A stretch of DNA of 64,000 bases from Leptospira johnsonii (lineage in GTDB: Bacteria; Spirochaetota; Leptospiria; Leptospirales; Leptospiraceae). The stretch is from contig NZ_BFAY01000011.1 in the NCBI RefSeq assembly GCF_003112675.1, forward strand, positions 1,054,001 to 1,118,000, written 5' to 3'. The position numbers were made by a program, and so were the translations under genes. The notes under the pieces were generated by a model. The model had not been told where the DNA came from and ran no database searches. It saw only the letters and a program-made list of their open reading frames with translations. This document shows, piece after piece, positions 43,750-53,451 of the stretch (the first letter of the stretch is position 1; every line of letters starts with the position of its first letter).

Positions 43750-43779
43750 AAAAAGCCTCCAATACCGGAGGCTTTTTTA
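43750..43779. terminator. Bidirectional intrinsic terminator after rlpA
   Basis: AAAAAGCCTCC (43750-43760), loop AATACC, GGAGGCTTTTTT. The GC-rich stem is flanked by A-run and T-run, so it can end transcription from both rlpA and the convergent cysteine-rich gene, whose stop codon at 43781 lies just beyond. Confidence 0.85.
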
Positions 43780-43780
43780 T

Positions 43781-44047
43781 TTAGTTTCTATGCGCTCTAC
43801 AACCTTTGACCTTCATTCTGCTCGCACAAAATGTTTTAGCCAACTGAACATAAGCAGGGAGACAGGTGCCTGTTCCTTGTCCGCAGGCGGGATCTGCAAT
43901 CAATAAGATCGCAAAACAATCATCGTAATTTTTTAGATCTTCTGCGCAAAGATCTTCGTGATTTACTAAGAGTCCACAATCTGAAAATGAGTAGAGTAGG
44001 ATTGTAGAAAAACAAACTAGAAAAAAGGCCCTTATTTTCGATGTCAT
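43781..44047 (-). CDS. Small cysteine-rich lipoprotein or exported protein, 88 aa
   Basis: An N-terminal hydrophobic signal ending in FSDC suggests a lipoprotein. The mature 60 or so residues hold about seven cysteines (LC, DDC, AC, TC, FC, GC) at spaced positions, suggesting two to three disulfides. Unknown family. It shares the bidirectional terminator with rlpA. A TTGACA-like -35 lies upstream (about 44114-44119 on the minus strand), but a matching -10 is too far. Confidence 0.65.
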   Translation of the reverse strand: MTSKIRAFFLVCFSTILLYSFSDCGLLVNHEDLCAEDLKNYDDCFAILLIADPACGQGTGTCLPAYVQLAKTFCASRMKVKGCRAHRN

Positions 44048-44133
44048 AAACCCTCGGCCGCAAAGGCGGCTAACGAATATAGCCCTAAGGATTTGGAAGA
44101 AAGTCAGTTTGTCAAAAAAAATCTTTCCGGAAT

Positions 44134-44847
44134 TTAAATCCCGCCGCCGTGGATGAACTCGTTCAGTTCATCGTCTTCATTTCTTGTGGCAGATTTTTTC
44201 TCTTTAAGATTGGATTTTGCGTAAAGTTCGTTTACTTCTTTTTGCAAGGTGTCTATCTTTTCGACCAGAATGGAGAAAACTCTTGCAACCGGGTCCGGGA
44301 GTTCTCCGTGATCCAGCATTCTTTCTCCTTCTTTTCCGAAATCCACTTTGGAACGGACTACTTTGCCAGGAACACCGACAACAGTACAATCAGCAGGAAC
44401 ATCTCTAAGTACTACGGAACCGGCACCGATCCGAACATTATGTTCTATTACTATATTTCCTAGAATTTTTGCCCCTGCTCCCACCACCACATTCTCTTTT
44501 AAGGTGGGATGTCTTTTGCCACTTTCTTTACCTGTTCCGCCCAAGGTCACACCTTGAAGGATCAAACACCCTTTTGCTATTTCTGCGGTCTCTCCTATGA
44601 CAACCCCTTGGCCATGATCTATGAAAATCCCAGGTTCAATTTTTGCTCCCGGATGGATGTCTACCCCAGTCAAAAATCGAGCGAAAGTATTGATCATTCT
44701 GGGAAATAAAGGAACTTTGATCTGATATAAAGAATGAGCCAGGGAATGGAACCAAAGCGCGTGTAAACCCGGATAACATAAAATGACTTCCAAATAGGAT
44801 TTGGCGGCAGGGTCGTTTTTTTTAATCGCTTTGATATTCTCGAACAA
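44134..44847 (-). CDS. cysE: Serine O-acetyltransferase
   Basis: A 237-residue CysE/EpsC enzyme, first step of cysteine synthesis from serine. The N-terminal NDPAAKSYLEVILCYPGLHAL, then left-handed beta-helix repeats with GVDIHPGAKIEPGIFIDHG, GVVIGETAEIAKGC and the GGTGKESGKRHPTL turn carrying catalytic His residues. It starts with TTG 44847. The C-terminal tail after residue 200 is charged and may be involved in complex formation. Confidence 0.93.
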   Translation of the reverse strand: MFENIKAIKKNDPAAKSYLEVILCYPGLHALWFHSLAHSLYQIKVPLFPRMINTFARFLTGVDIHPGAKIEPGIFIDHGQGVVIGETAEIAKGCLILQGVTLGGTGKESGKRHPTLKENVVVGAGAKILGNIVIEHNVRIGAGSVVLRDVPADCTVVGVPGKVVRSKVDFGKEGERMLDHGELPDPVARVFSILVEKIDTLQKEVNELYAKSNLKEKKSATRNEDDELNEFIHGGGI

Positions 44848-45020
44848 ATGTTTATCCCGGTTTTTCCTATAGTCCGTCTTAAGACAAAAGTTGTCGATAA
44901 GTAGCTTATTTCGGGCTTCAAGAGCCGTAGGCTCTTATAGACGGTCGATAGAAGAATAATGTTATATATAGTTATGAATAAACCTGAAACCGTGTGTCGG
45001 TATGTAAAGGAGGAATCATT

Positions 45021-45071
45021 TTGAGAGATTACTTAAGTCGGAATCTAAAGGAAAACGGTCTAAAAAATTGA
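45021..45071 (+). CDS. 16-codon micro-ORF coupled to the site-2 protease gene
   Basis: TTG at 45021, 16 codons (RDYLSRNLKENGLKN after the start), TGA at 45069-45071. AAAGGAGG ends seven bases before it, one of the best ribosome sites in the window. Its TGA overlaps the TTG start of the protease gene in TTGA (45068-45071), whose own ribosome site is weak. It may be a leader peptide or a translational-coupling device. Confidence 0.45.
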   Translation: MRDYLSRNLKENGLKN

Positions 45072-46012
45072 ACAGACCGACTTACGGATGGAACATACTT
45101 CTTTTCGTTCTGACTTTTTTTACCTTAACCTTTCAGGACGATATTTTCAAGATTCCATATTTAAACTACGCGACAATTTCTGAGATCTTTCGGATCAGAA
45201 CTCCTTATTCTTTTTCTCTTTTAGGAATTCTTTTTTGCCATGAGATGGGGCATTACTTCGCTGCCAGATATTATGGGATCAAGACAACTCTTCCCTACTT
45301 CTTACCGGTTCCATTTTCTCCTGTAGGAACGATGGGCGCTGTTATTCGTATTAAAGACCCTATCGCCAATAAAATCCAATTATTTGATATCGGGATTTGG
45401 GGACCTGCGATGAGTTTGGTACTTTCTATCCCTTGTATTGTGATCGGATTATATAATTCTCAATTAGTTTCCCTAGCAGAAAGAGCGGCGATATTGCAAG
45501 CTCACCCTGGACTAATGGATATTCATTTTGGAGACAGCATTCTCACTTACGTTTTGTCTCAGAAAATTTTAGGTCCTTTCGACTCTTCACTATTTACGGT
45601 CGAATACAATCCTCTGGCTTTTGCGGGCTGGGTAGGACTTCTGATCACTGCGTTAAATCTTTTACCTTTCGGACAATTGGATGGAGGACATGTTGTATAT
45701 TCTTTAGCGGGAGAAGGTTACAGAAAGTGGATCTACTACTTGTTTTCCGCATTTCTTTTGCTCTCTCTTTGGAATTATTCGTGGATCCTATGGGGATTAC
45801 TCATCTATTACTTTATCAGAGTAGAACATCCTTTTATCCCGGATGCTTCTTATCCAATAGGCAAATTTAGAAAGCTATTTGGCTGGAGTATGTTATTATC
45901 CTTCCTGTTTATTTTTCCGATCTCTCCGATCACTGTAGTATCCTCTTCCGGAGCAAAGAACAGTTTAGGAGAAGACCTCTGGAATATTCTACTCGAAGTA
46001 TTTTCAAAATGA
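45068..46012 (+). CDS. M50-family site-2 protease
   Basis: A 314-residue membrane protease. HEMGHYFAARYYG near residue 59 provides the zinc-binding HExxH, and NLLPFGQLDGGHVVY near 198 supplies the LDG metal ligand, both inside membrane segments. PVPFSPVGTMGAVI is the usual loop. It cuts within membranes, often releasing transcription factors or processing signal peptides. The start codon is TTG with a poor ribosome site; translation probably depends on the micro-ORF. It overlaps the beta-propeller gene by four bases (ATGA). Confidence 0.9.
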   Translation: MNRPTYGWNILLFVLTFFTLTFQDDIFKIPYLNYATISEIFRIRTPYSFSLLGILFCHEMGHYFAARYYGIKTTLPYFLPVPFSPVGTMGAVIRIKDPIANKIQLFDIGIWGPAMSLVLSIPCIVIGLYNSQLVSLAERAAILQAHPGLMDIHFGDSILTYVLSQKILGPFDSSLFTVEYNPLAFAGWVGLLITALNLLPFGQLDGGHVVYSLAGEGYRKWIYYLFSAFLLLSLWNYSWILWGLLIYYFIRVEHPFIPDASYPIGKFRKLFGWSMLLSFLFIFPISPITVVSSSGAKNSLGEDLWNILLEVFSK

Positions 46013-47454
46013 GAAAACCGATCATTCAAATTTTCATCCTACTATTTCTGATAATTTCACTTTCTATCCATTCTCAAGAAGAAGGCGACGTAGATATACA
46101 GTTGACCGAGAGTCCCTACGGTCTTTCTTACGACGGAACAAATTTCTGGTTCGCAGATAGCAAAAGAAGAGCGATCGTTCGTGTGGATCCAAGCGGCAGG
46201 CAAGAAGCTTTCAATTTGGGAATTCCATTCATTGCGGGATTAAATTTCGATCCGAGAGAAGGGAAACTTTTTGTAGCTAGCAAAAGGGTCGTCCTAAAGG
46301 TAGAGCCGAATACAGGCGGAGTTACCGAAAGAATACAGGTCCCAATAGACAAGATAGGTGGGATCGCGAATTTCCAAAATTATCTGTATATCTTGGATTC
46401 GGACACGGGAAAGGTTTCCGTTTATGATAAGGGGACCCAAAGTTTTTTCGGCGGTTTCTTAACGGATAGATCGGAGCCAAAAGATATTTGTTTTGCAAGA
46501 GATAGTCTTTGGATCACAGACTCTTCCGATGGAAACGTATACAGATACGATCCTACTAGCGGAAAGATCACAGGTTCTATTCGTTCTCCTTCTAAAGACA
46601 TCAGAGGGATCACAATTTTAGGAAGTCGGATCTATGTTGTAGATAGAACTAGCAGAGAAGTCAAGAAGATCTCATTTGTGGAAACGGATCGGTTTCTCGC
46701 TTCGGGAGAAGCGACTTATCTGATCAACGTAAAGATCAAATTTTCTTTGGATGAAGCTACGTTAGTAGGTGGAGTTTTGGGACTTCTTCCTCCCCCTACA
46801 ACGGAACACCAAAGGATACGAAATCTAAAAACCAAAGATCCTAAATTTAAAGGGGATATGGTGATGGGAGTTCGGGCTCTTTCTAAAAAATTAGGAATAG
46901 ATGATCCAAAAGGTTCCCAGACGCTAGAATATCATTTCGAAGCAAGAACGACTAACGTCAGATATTACGTCTTGGACGATTTTTTAAAGAAGAAGGAAGA
47001 GATCCCTACCGATCTAGGTGCTTTCACCAAAAATCGGGTCTCAGTAAAGGAAAAGGCAGGGAATTTTTTCTTGGATAAAATTTTCGACTCAAGATTATTC
47101 CGTTCCGATTGGGATGGTCTGAAAAAGTCTCTTCTGGATTCAGGTTTGCCTGTTCGTCCTGTGAAAAGTTTGGTGTTTTCCGGAAATTCGAACCCGTCTT
47201 TCAAGGATACTTTGGACATTTACATTCCGAGTTTTGGTTGGGTGCCTTTGGCCAGTGTAAAACCTGAGAAGATTGAATCTTCTCGCGCTTATCAAAAATC
47301 GGAAGATATGGTGGATCTGTATCGCAGCGAGGCTTGGGCCGTTTTACCTTCTCCTATTTTATTTAAGGCAAAGGATTCTGAAATTTGGAAACCTCTTCCT
47401 GCAGAGATAGAAATTACACTTCTTCCAAAAGGAACGGATCTTTCTTCTAACTGA
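46009..47454 (+). CDS. Exported beta-propeller protein with a transglutaminase-like C-terminus lacking catalytic residues
   Basis: Signal peptide (IQIFILLFLIISLSI, cleaved near HSQ), then four or more NHL/SMP-like blades (SPYGLSYDGTNFWFADSKRR, GGIANFQNYLYILDSDTG, KDICFARDSLWITDSSDG, RGITILGSRIYVVDRTSR). The C-terminal third has SGLPVRPVKSLVFSGN and IYIPSFGWVPLASV, spaced like a transglutaminase domain, but the catalytic Cys and His are missing. It probably binds a ligand or protein rather than cutting. Coupled to the protease gene by ATGA, so they may act together. It overlaps the convergent MATE gene by eight bases. Confidence 0.75.
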   Translation: MRKPIIQIFILLFLIISLSIHSQEEGDVDIQLTESPYGLSYDGTNFWFADSKRRAIVRVDPSGRQEAFNLGIPFIAGLNFDPREGKLFVASKRVVLKVEPNTGGVTERIQVPIDKIGGIANFQNYLYILDSDTGKVSVYDKGTQSFFGGFLTDRSEPKDICFARDSLWITDSSDGNVYRYDPTSGKITGSIRSPSKDIRGITILGSRIYVVDRTSREVKKISFVETDRFLASGEATYLINVKIKFSLDEATLVGGVLGLLPPPTTEHQRIRNLKTKDPKFKGDMVMGVRALSKKLGIDDPKGSQTLEYHFEARTTNVRYYVLDDFLKKKEEIPTDLGAFTKNRVSVKEKAGNFFLDKIFDSRLFRSDWDGLKKSLLDSGLPVRPVKSLVFSGNSNPSFKDTLDIYIPSFGWVPLASVKPEKIESSRAYQKSEDMVDLYRSEAWAVLPSPILFKAKDSEIWKPLPAEIEITLLPKGTDLSSN

Positions 47455-48772
47455 AAGACTCTTGTCGGACCAAAAAAAATCTTTTGTAAGCTACGATTCC
47501 AAGAGTGATCGTTCTTCCTAACATATAGGAAGAGAGTGATAGCCAAAGAATATGATTGTTGTTTTGGATCTTTCCCCAGTAAGCGATCGGAAAGAAAAAT
47601 ACGATCGAACTAACGATCATCGAATTTCTTAGAGTTTTTCCTTCCGAGATCCCTAAGAAGAAACCATCGAATATGAATGCAAAAGATCCAAGAAGAAGGA
47701 CCGGCGCGATCCAATAACCGTATTCTTTTGCAAGTGCTACAACCGGTTTAGACTTGCTGAACAATTCGAATAAGAATCCGGAAGGAAGAAGGATCAAAGC
47801 GCAAAAGAAAAAAGAGATCCCGAATCCGTACAAAAGAGCCATCTTTAAGATCTTTCTCAAACCTTCCGAGTTGTTATTTCCTTTTAGGTTTCCGGCAACT
47901 GTTTCCATTGCGATTGCTGCACCATCTATCCAAAAGGCTCCTACCAAGATCAATTGGTGGAGGATTGCATTTGCAGCCAAGGTCTCGGAGCCTAAACCGG
48001 AACTGTAATTTCGGAATAAACTGAACGTAGTGATCAAAAGTAAGGTTCGGATCATTATATCCGAATTCAGAGAAAGCAAAGAAGTATATCCTTTGAGAGA
48101 AAAGATCCGGATCTCATGATAAACTTGGAAAAAGCGAGCCTTCTCCTTGAATAATAAGCCAAGAAAGAATGCACACATTAAATACTGGCTGATAGAAGTT
48201 GCGATCCCTGCACCGTACGCTTTCCAATCCAAAAATAGAATGAACCAAATATTCAGTCCTATATTGACAACGTTTGCGATGACAGTTGCGACCAATACAG
48301 TAGCACTCTTGGATCTTCCTAAAAACCAACCTGTAAGAACGAAGTTGCAAAGTGTTGCGGGTGCACTAATGATCCTAGATTTGAAATATTCTCCACCTGC
48401 GGATTTTACTTCTTTCTCCCCTTCTAAAATAGAAAATCCGAATTCCTCTAAATAACTATTAGTAAGTAGGATAAGAACACCGATCCCGGCGCCTAGAAGT
48501 AAGGATCTTAAAAGTATCTGAAAGGATTCTTTATTGTCTTCGTTTCCTTCTGCCTGGGCTGTTAATCCTGTGGTGCTCATTCTTAAAAAAGAAAATCCCC
48601 AGAACAAATAATCGAATAGTACGTTGGAAAGTGCAACTCCTGCCACAAATGTATGGGATTCTAACTGACCGAGAACCGCAACATCGGCGAAGCTCGTCAG
48701 CGGAACAGTCAGATTCGCGATTATATTATAGAAAGTAAGGGTGAGAAATTTTTTTTCCAAGAGAAGACTCAA
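47447..48772 (-). CDS. MATE-family efflux transporter (DinF-like)
   Basis: A 441-residue twelve-helix transporter. The N-terminal half starts NIIANLTVPLTSFADVAVLGQLES, the MATE/DinF pattern, and the second half repeats it. It exports cationic drugs or other organic compounds driven by Na+ or H+. It overlaps the downstream end of the propeller gene by eight bases and its ATG overlaps the preceding symporter stop (ATGA at 48769-48772), so the symporter and MATE genes are coupled. Confidence 0.9.
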   Translation of the reverse strand: MSLLLEKKFLTLTFYNIIANLTVPLTSFADVAVLGQLESHTFVAGVALSNVLFDYLFWGFSFLRMSTTGLTAQAEGNEDNKESFQILLRSLLLGAGIGVLILLTNSYLEEFGFSILEGEKEVKSAGGEYFKSRIISAPATLCNFVLTGWFLGRSKSATVLVATVIANVVNIGLNIWFILFLDWKAYGAGIATSISQYLMCAFFLGLLFKEKARFFQVYHEIRIFSLKGYTSLLSLNSDIMIRTLLLITTFSLFRNYSSGLGSETLAANAILHQLILVGAFWIDGAAIAMETVAGNLKGNNNSEGLRKILKMALLYGFGISFFFCALILLPSGFLFELFSKSKPVVALAKEYGYWIAPVLLLGSFAFIFDGFFLGISEGKTLRNSMIVSSIVFFFPIAYWGKIQNNNHILWLSLSSYMLGRTITLGIVAYKRFFLVRQESFS

Positions 48773-50079
48773 GTACTCGGTCGTTTCTTATCTTCAATAC
48801 TTTGGAAAACATTGCAGGCAACTAAGTCTCCTGTGACATTTACAGTGGTTCTGCACATATCCAAAATACGATCCACTCCCAAGATAATACCAATCCCTTC
48901 TGTAGGAACTCCTACGCCTGCTAAAATAGATGCAAGGATCACGATCCCAAGTCCTGGAGTGCTGGGAGTTCCAATCGAAGCCACTACAGTCGCTATGAGA
49001 ACAAATGCAAGATTAGTCGTCGTTAATTCTATCCCATAGACTTGGGCTAAGAATACTGTGGCTACCGCTTGGTAAAGTGCAGTCCCATCCATATTGACAG
49101 TGGCTCCCAAGGGTAGAATGAACTCTGCGATTTTTCGGGAGACACCCATCTTCTCTATTCCTGTTTTTAGAGAAAAAGGAAGAACCGCGGCAGAGCTAGA
49201 GGTGGAGAATGCGAGTAGTTGTACTTCTCCCGCTTGTTTAAAAAACCAGATTGGACTCTTTCTTGCGACAAGAACTAGTATGATCGAATACATGATCAGC
49301 ACTAAAACTAATCCACCGAGTACCGTGAGAAAATAGACTCCTAGGCTCAATAATACTTTGAGTCCTATCTTTGCAGTGATCTGTGCGATGAGTCCAAAAA
49401 CTGCGAAAGGTGCGATCTTCATTGCCCATTGTACAAATACCATGCTGGTTTTAAATATAGCTTGGAATACAGGCAGAACGTATGCGGCACTTTGTTGTTC
49501 TATAGTAAGAATAGCGATCCCAACTAAGAGAGCAAGTAACACTACTCCTAACATATCTCCATTTGCAAATGTTTGAAATGGGTTTCTAGGGAGAACAGAG
49601 AGTATTAATTCGGGAACTTTTTCTATAGAAACATTACCTGAAGTCTCGGATACTTTGTTTGGGACCTGCACTCTTGGGATCCCGGCCGGATCTACGAAAC
49701 TTCCTGGTTTGATCGTACTTGCTAAGATCATTCCGATAGATACTGCTAATATCGTGGTGAATACAAAGTATAAGAATGCTTTTAATCCGAAACTTTTCAG
49801 ATTCTCCAAAGTTTCCCCTGCGTGTATCCCTAGAACGATCGAACAAAATACCAAAGGGATCATGATGATTTGCAATAGGACCAGGAAAAAATGGCCGGGA
49901 AGACCTAACCAAGAAACGATAGGCTTGGAATATTCTTGGGCTACCAACGAATTTTCAGGACTCAGGTAAAGACCTGCTAAAAGTCCGGATACCAAACCTA
50001 ACAAAACTCTAAACCAGAGTTTCTCTAAAGGAAGAAAACGAATAGCATTCGGAAAGTTTCGGTTCGAGTCGGCGGACAT
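48769..50079 (-). CDS. Dicarboxylate/amino acid:cation symporter (DAACS family)
   Basis: A 436-residue GltP/DctA-like transporter. FSTSSSAAVLPFSLK (about residue 273) is the serine-rich re-entrant loop, ILPLGATVNMDGTALY (about 300) is the NMDGT motif, and RILDMCRTTVNVTGDLVA near the C-terminus holds the Asp/Arg region that selects substrate. About eight membrane segments. The precise substrate (glutamate, aspartate or C4 dicarboxylate) is not resolved. It is the first gene of the minus-strand pair with the MATE exporter. Confidence 0.92.
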   Translation of the reverse strand: MSADSNRNFPNAIRFLPLEKLWFRVLLGLVSGLLAGLYLSPENSLVAQEYSKPIVSWLGLPGHFFLVLLQIIMIPLVFCSIVLGIHAGETLENLKSFGLKAFLYFVFTTILAVSIGMILASTIKPGSFVDPAGIPRVQVPNKVSETSGNVSIEKVPELILSVLPRNPFQTFANGDMLGVVLLALLVGIAILTIEQQSAAYVLPVFQAIFKTSMVFVQWAMKIAPFAVFGLIAQITAKIGLKVLLSLGVYFLTVLGGLVLVLIMYSIILVLVARKSPIWFFKQAGEVQLLAFSTSSSAAVLPFSLKTGIEKMGVSRKIAEFILPLGATVNMDGTALYQAVATVFLAQVYGIELTTTNLAFVLIATVVASIGTPSTPGLGIVILASILAGVGVPTEGIGIILGVDRILDMCRTTVNVTGDLVACNVFQSIEDKKRPST

Positions 50080-50178
50080 ACTCGACAGAATAGGAGTCGC
50101 ATTCTTATTTTTCTATTGATTTTTCCCTTTTCAAAATGATAGTGAAGGCTTTAGCCGATTTTTTACCGATTCTGAAGA

Positions 50179-50184
50179 TATAAT
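50179..50184 (+). promoter_or_regulatory. Possible -10 (TATAAT) for the first phosphatase sensor gene
   Basis: A perfect TATAAT lies 82 bases before the ATG at 50266; no convincing -35 was found at normal spacing. The paralogous gene also has an ATATAATCC element before its start (54464-54470), as here (50178-50186). Confidence 0.3.
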
Positions 50185-50265
50185 CCGGAACTGGTAAACT
50201 AAAAATAAAATATTCGGTTTGAAGTCAGTTTCGATCATCCGGCGTCCGAGTGCCTGCAGGAGTTT

Positions 50266-53200
50266 ATGGGGTTAAATCCGATTTCTTGGGACCTAGTCCT
50301 TTTTAATTATTATTCGTTTGGAAGTTTATTGGTCACTTTGACCACCATATTCCTCGGGATTTTCTTTCTCACCCTAAAGAATAGGACCATAGCTACCACT
50401 CATCTTGGGATTGGCTTTATGCTATTAGGTATCTTCGAGACAGGATACTTTTTAGCAGCCTTCTTATACCATCCCATCGCAGCATATCACCGTTGGATGA
50501 CCGGCGGATTCATTCTATTCGCGCTCACTCATTTCACACAGTTCTTACTTAGATTTCCCGGAAACAGCAACCAACGTATTGCAAGATGGGTCTTGATCGT
50601 AGAACATTCAGTTGCGGCGATCACTGTAAGTTTATTCGTATACTTCACCTATATTTCAGAGAAGATCTATCACTTCACTGCTCATCATTGGGACTTTAAC
50701 GCATTCGATGCCAGCCGGTATTTGGCAGTAGTGATCGGACTATTCTCTATCGTAGGTTTTATAATCGTTCCTTCATGGAGAGTTGTGATCACCAAGGACA
50801 AGAGAAGGATCGCTCTTCTCATGTTCAATATTGGATTTTTGATCGCTGCAATCTATCCGAACATCTCGAATATTCTAAGTCGAGACGGAGTGATGGAACG
50901 TTCCACATACATGACTTCGAATGTCATTCTGTTTTTAACCGCTTTTTCATTCTTAGTCATCGCATTTATCAATAATAGTGCGGAACGTACGACCTTCATG
51001 GTTAAGATCGTTGGGATCACGCTATTCACAATTTGTTTGATCATGCAGGCATTGGTTTATATCTCCAGCCAAGAAAAAGACGCAGAATACGATAGCTTAC
51101 GTATGGTGAATATCGAAAGGGCTCTGGAGAACGGTGTAAAGTCCGGAGATATAGAGTATGCTTTTCATTGGGATGATTCAAAGGAAAGTTTGAATTCTTC
51201 AGAGTATGATCCTAACAAGCAGTTGGACCTCAGACTGATAGAGGCAGACTTACAGAATGTTACGACCTACGAAGAGATCCGCAATCTAAAGGAAGAAGGA
51301 TTTAGAAAATCTTTAAATTCCGTTCTGGATCGAACTCATACTTATTTCGGCGGTTATAAACGTTTTATCCAAAAATTATTGGAAGAAAAACAAGACCTCT
51401 CCGATGCAGAACTCAAAAAACTGATCTTAGAAAATGCAGAACAATGGAATAAACGTGCTTTCGTTTCTACGAACCGCCTCGAAGCGATCGTAGGAGGATC
51501 TTTCTGCAAGAAAGGAAGAGATTTCGTAAAAGCATTAGGAGATTCTGAGTTCGGCTTTAAGGAAGAAATTTTCTCCCATTGGTCCGAAGATTGTCTTTGG
51601 GATGGAAAAGACTTAGACCAAGCGCAGATCCGTTCCGAAGTTCTAAGATATTTCAGATATTTTAAACCAAGTGAAACCCGTCACTACAGAAGAAGCCAAG
51701 ATGGAACAGGGCATTACGTTGCCTTCATGAAATTCCAACCTGAAAAACAGCAAATGAGTGAGGTTGGATTCTCTTATAGATTGTATAGAGACTTCATGCA
51801 TCCAACCGCGGTGAAACAGACAGGGATCTTGTTGGCTGTGATCTTTATAGTTCTAGCATTATTCCCTCTCTTCTTCAAGAACAGCTTAGTGGATCCATTG
51901 AATAGCCTTCTTTCCGGGGTGGAGAAGGTAAACAAAGGAGATCTGGACGTAGTGGTTCCTGTTAAGGTTCGAGACGAGATCGGATTCTTGGCGGACTCAT
52001 TCAACGCGATGGTTTCTTCTATTAAGCAAGCCAGAAGAGAACTTCAAGACTACGCTGAAAACCTGGAAGAAAAAGTTCGTGAAAGAACTAGAGAAGTTCA
52101 GGAGAAGATGGAAGAAGTCCAACGACTCAAAGTACAACAGGACGGAGACTATTTCTTAACCTCTTTATTGGCAAAACCTCTCTTCTATAACGCGAACAAA
52201 TCAAAATTGGTTACTACTAATTTTATCATTCGCCAAAAGAAACAGTTCGAGTTCAGAGGAAAACATTCCGATCTGGGCGGAGATATCTGTGTAACCGGAA
52301 ATCTTAGACTAGGACGCCCGGATTCATTCAGACGTTATACTCTTTCCATGAACGGGGACGCCATGGGGAAATCCATGCAGGGAGCCGGTGGTGCGTTGGT
52401 GATGGGAGTTGTGATGAACTCCATTCTTGCTCGCTCCGCCGCAAACAACAGGATTTTGGATGTAACACCAGAGCAATGGTTAACTGAAATTTATAACGAG
52501 ATCCATTCCGTATTCAAATCATTCAACGGATCGATGGTGATCTCTGCTTCTCTTTATCTCGTAGAAGATGAAACCGGGAAATGTTGGTACTTCAATGCGG
52601 AGCACCCTTACTCGGTATTGTATAGAGATGGAAAGGCTAGTTTTATCGAGGATGGACTTACTCTTAGAAAATTAGGTCTGGATTCGGAATTCGAATTTAA
52701 AGTACGAAGTTTCCAACTTAAAAAAGGTGATATTATCATCCTTGGCTCCGACGGTAGGGACGACGTGGACCTAACTCCAGAAGAGACGATCCGTACGATT
52801 AACGAAGATGAGATGTTGTTCCTTCGTCATGTGGAGACTGCAAGAGCAAATCTGGAAGATATAGAAACTGAGATCCGTAAAACAGGAGAACTCACAGACG
52901 ATCTTTCTCTTCTCAAGATTGAGTTCCAGGGAGAACCTAAGAATGACGAGATCGAAGAAATTTTCGAATCTTCTGATCATATCGACAAAGCATTAAATAC
53001 CGATGCGGTTTACGAAGATGCCAAGAAGATGTACAAAACCGGACGCTTGGACGAAGCATTAGACCTTCTAAAAACAGGATATATGCACGATAGTGCCAAC
53101 CAAAGATTGAACAAACTTTTGGGACTTCTTAGCTTTAAAGGTAAAGATTATAGTACAGCGGTAGAAGTTTTGAATAACTATCTTGGAACGGATCCGGATC

Positions 53201-53451
53201 TTCACGAGTATTGGTTCTATCTTTCCATCGCTAACAAAAAGATGGGTAAGTATGACCAGGCTTTGACTGCGAGCTTGAAACTTTTGGAAATCGATCCTAA
53301 CAATATTTCCAATACGATCAACCTATCCGATATTTATCGACTCATGGAAATGTACGATAAAGCGGAAGAATACGCTCGAAAAGTTTTACAAAAAGAACCG
53401 GGGAACGAAAACGCTCATAAACTGATCCGTTTGATAGAGAGAGACCGTTGA
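50266..53451 (+). CDS. 7TM-HAMP-SpoIIE phosphatase-TPR sensor protein (copy 1)
   Basis: A 1,061-residue signalling protein. The N-terminal half has about seven membrane helices (about 10-265), like histidine-kinase 7TM input domains, then a large extracytoplasmic part, one more helix near 525-545, HAMP (about 545-595) and a coiled coil with RERTREVQEKMEEVQRL. The PP2C/SpoIIE domain (about 640-890) has SDLGGDIC, NGDAMGKSMQGAGG and GSDGRDDVD, holding metal-binding aspartates, and four TPR units end the protein (about 915-1061). It probably dephosphorylates a partner such as an anti-sigma antagonist. AGGAG precedes the ATG. A paralogue lies at 54513. Confidence 0.9.
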   Translation: MGLNPISWDLVLFNYYSFGSLLVTLTTIFLGIFFLTLKNRTIATTHLGIGFMLLGIFETGYFLAAFLYHPIAAYHRWMTGGFILFALTHFTQFLLRFPGNSNQRIARWVLIVEHSVAAITVSLFVYFTYISEKIYHFTAHHWDFNAFDASRYLAVVIGLFSIVGFIIVPSWRVVITKDKRRIALLMFNIGFLIAAIYPNISNILSRDGVMERSTYMTSNVILFLTAFSFLVIAFINNSAERTTFMVKIVGITLFTICLIMQALVYISSQEKDAEYDSLRMVNIERALENGVKSGDIEYAFHWDDSKESLNSSEYDPNKQLDLRLIEADLQNVTTYEEIRNLKEEGFRKSLNSVLDRTHTYFGGYKRFIQKLLEEKQDLSDAELKKLILENAEQWNKRAFVSTNRLEAIVGGSFCKKGRDFVKALGDSEFGFKEEIFSHWSEDCLWDGKDLDQAQIRSEVLRYFRYFKPSETRHYRRSQDGTGHYVAFMKFQPEKQQMSEVGFSYRLYRDFMHPTAVKQTGILLAVIFIVLALFPLFFKNSLVDPLNSLLSGVEKVNKGDLDVVVPVKVRDEIGFLADSFNAMVSSIKQARRELQDYAENLEEKVRERTREVQEKMEEVQRLKVQQDGDYFLTSLLAKPLFYNANKSKLVTTNFIIRQKKQFEFRGKHSDLGGDICVTGNLRLGRPDSFRRYTLSMNGDAMGKSMQGAGGALVMGVVMNSILARSAANNRILDVTPEQWLTEIYNEIHSVFKSFNGSMVISASLYLVEDETGKCWYFNAEHPYSVLYRDGKASFIEDGLTLRKLGLDSEFEFKVRSFQLKKGDIIILGSDGRDDVDLTPEETIRTINEDEMLFLRHVETARANLEDIETEIRKTGELTDDLSLLKIEFQGEPKNDEIEEIFESSDHIDKALNTDAVYEDAKKMYKTGRLDEALDLLKTGYMHDSANQRLNKLLGLLSFKGKDYSTAVEVLNNYLGTDPDLHEYWFYLSIANKKMGKYDQALTASLKLLEIDPNNISNTINLSDIYRLMEMYDKAEEYARKVLQKEPGNENAHKLIRLIERDR

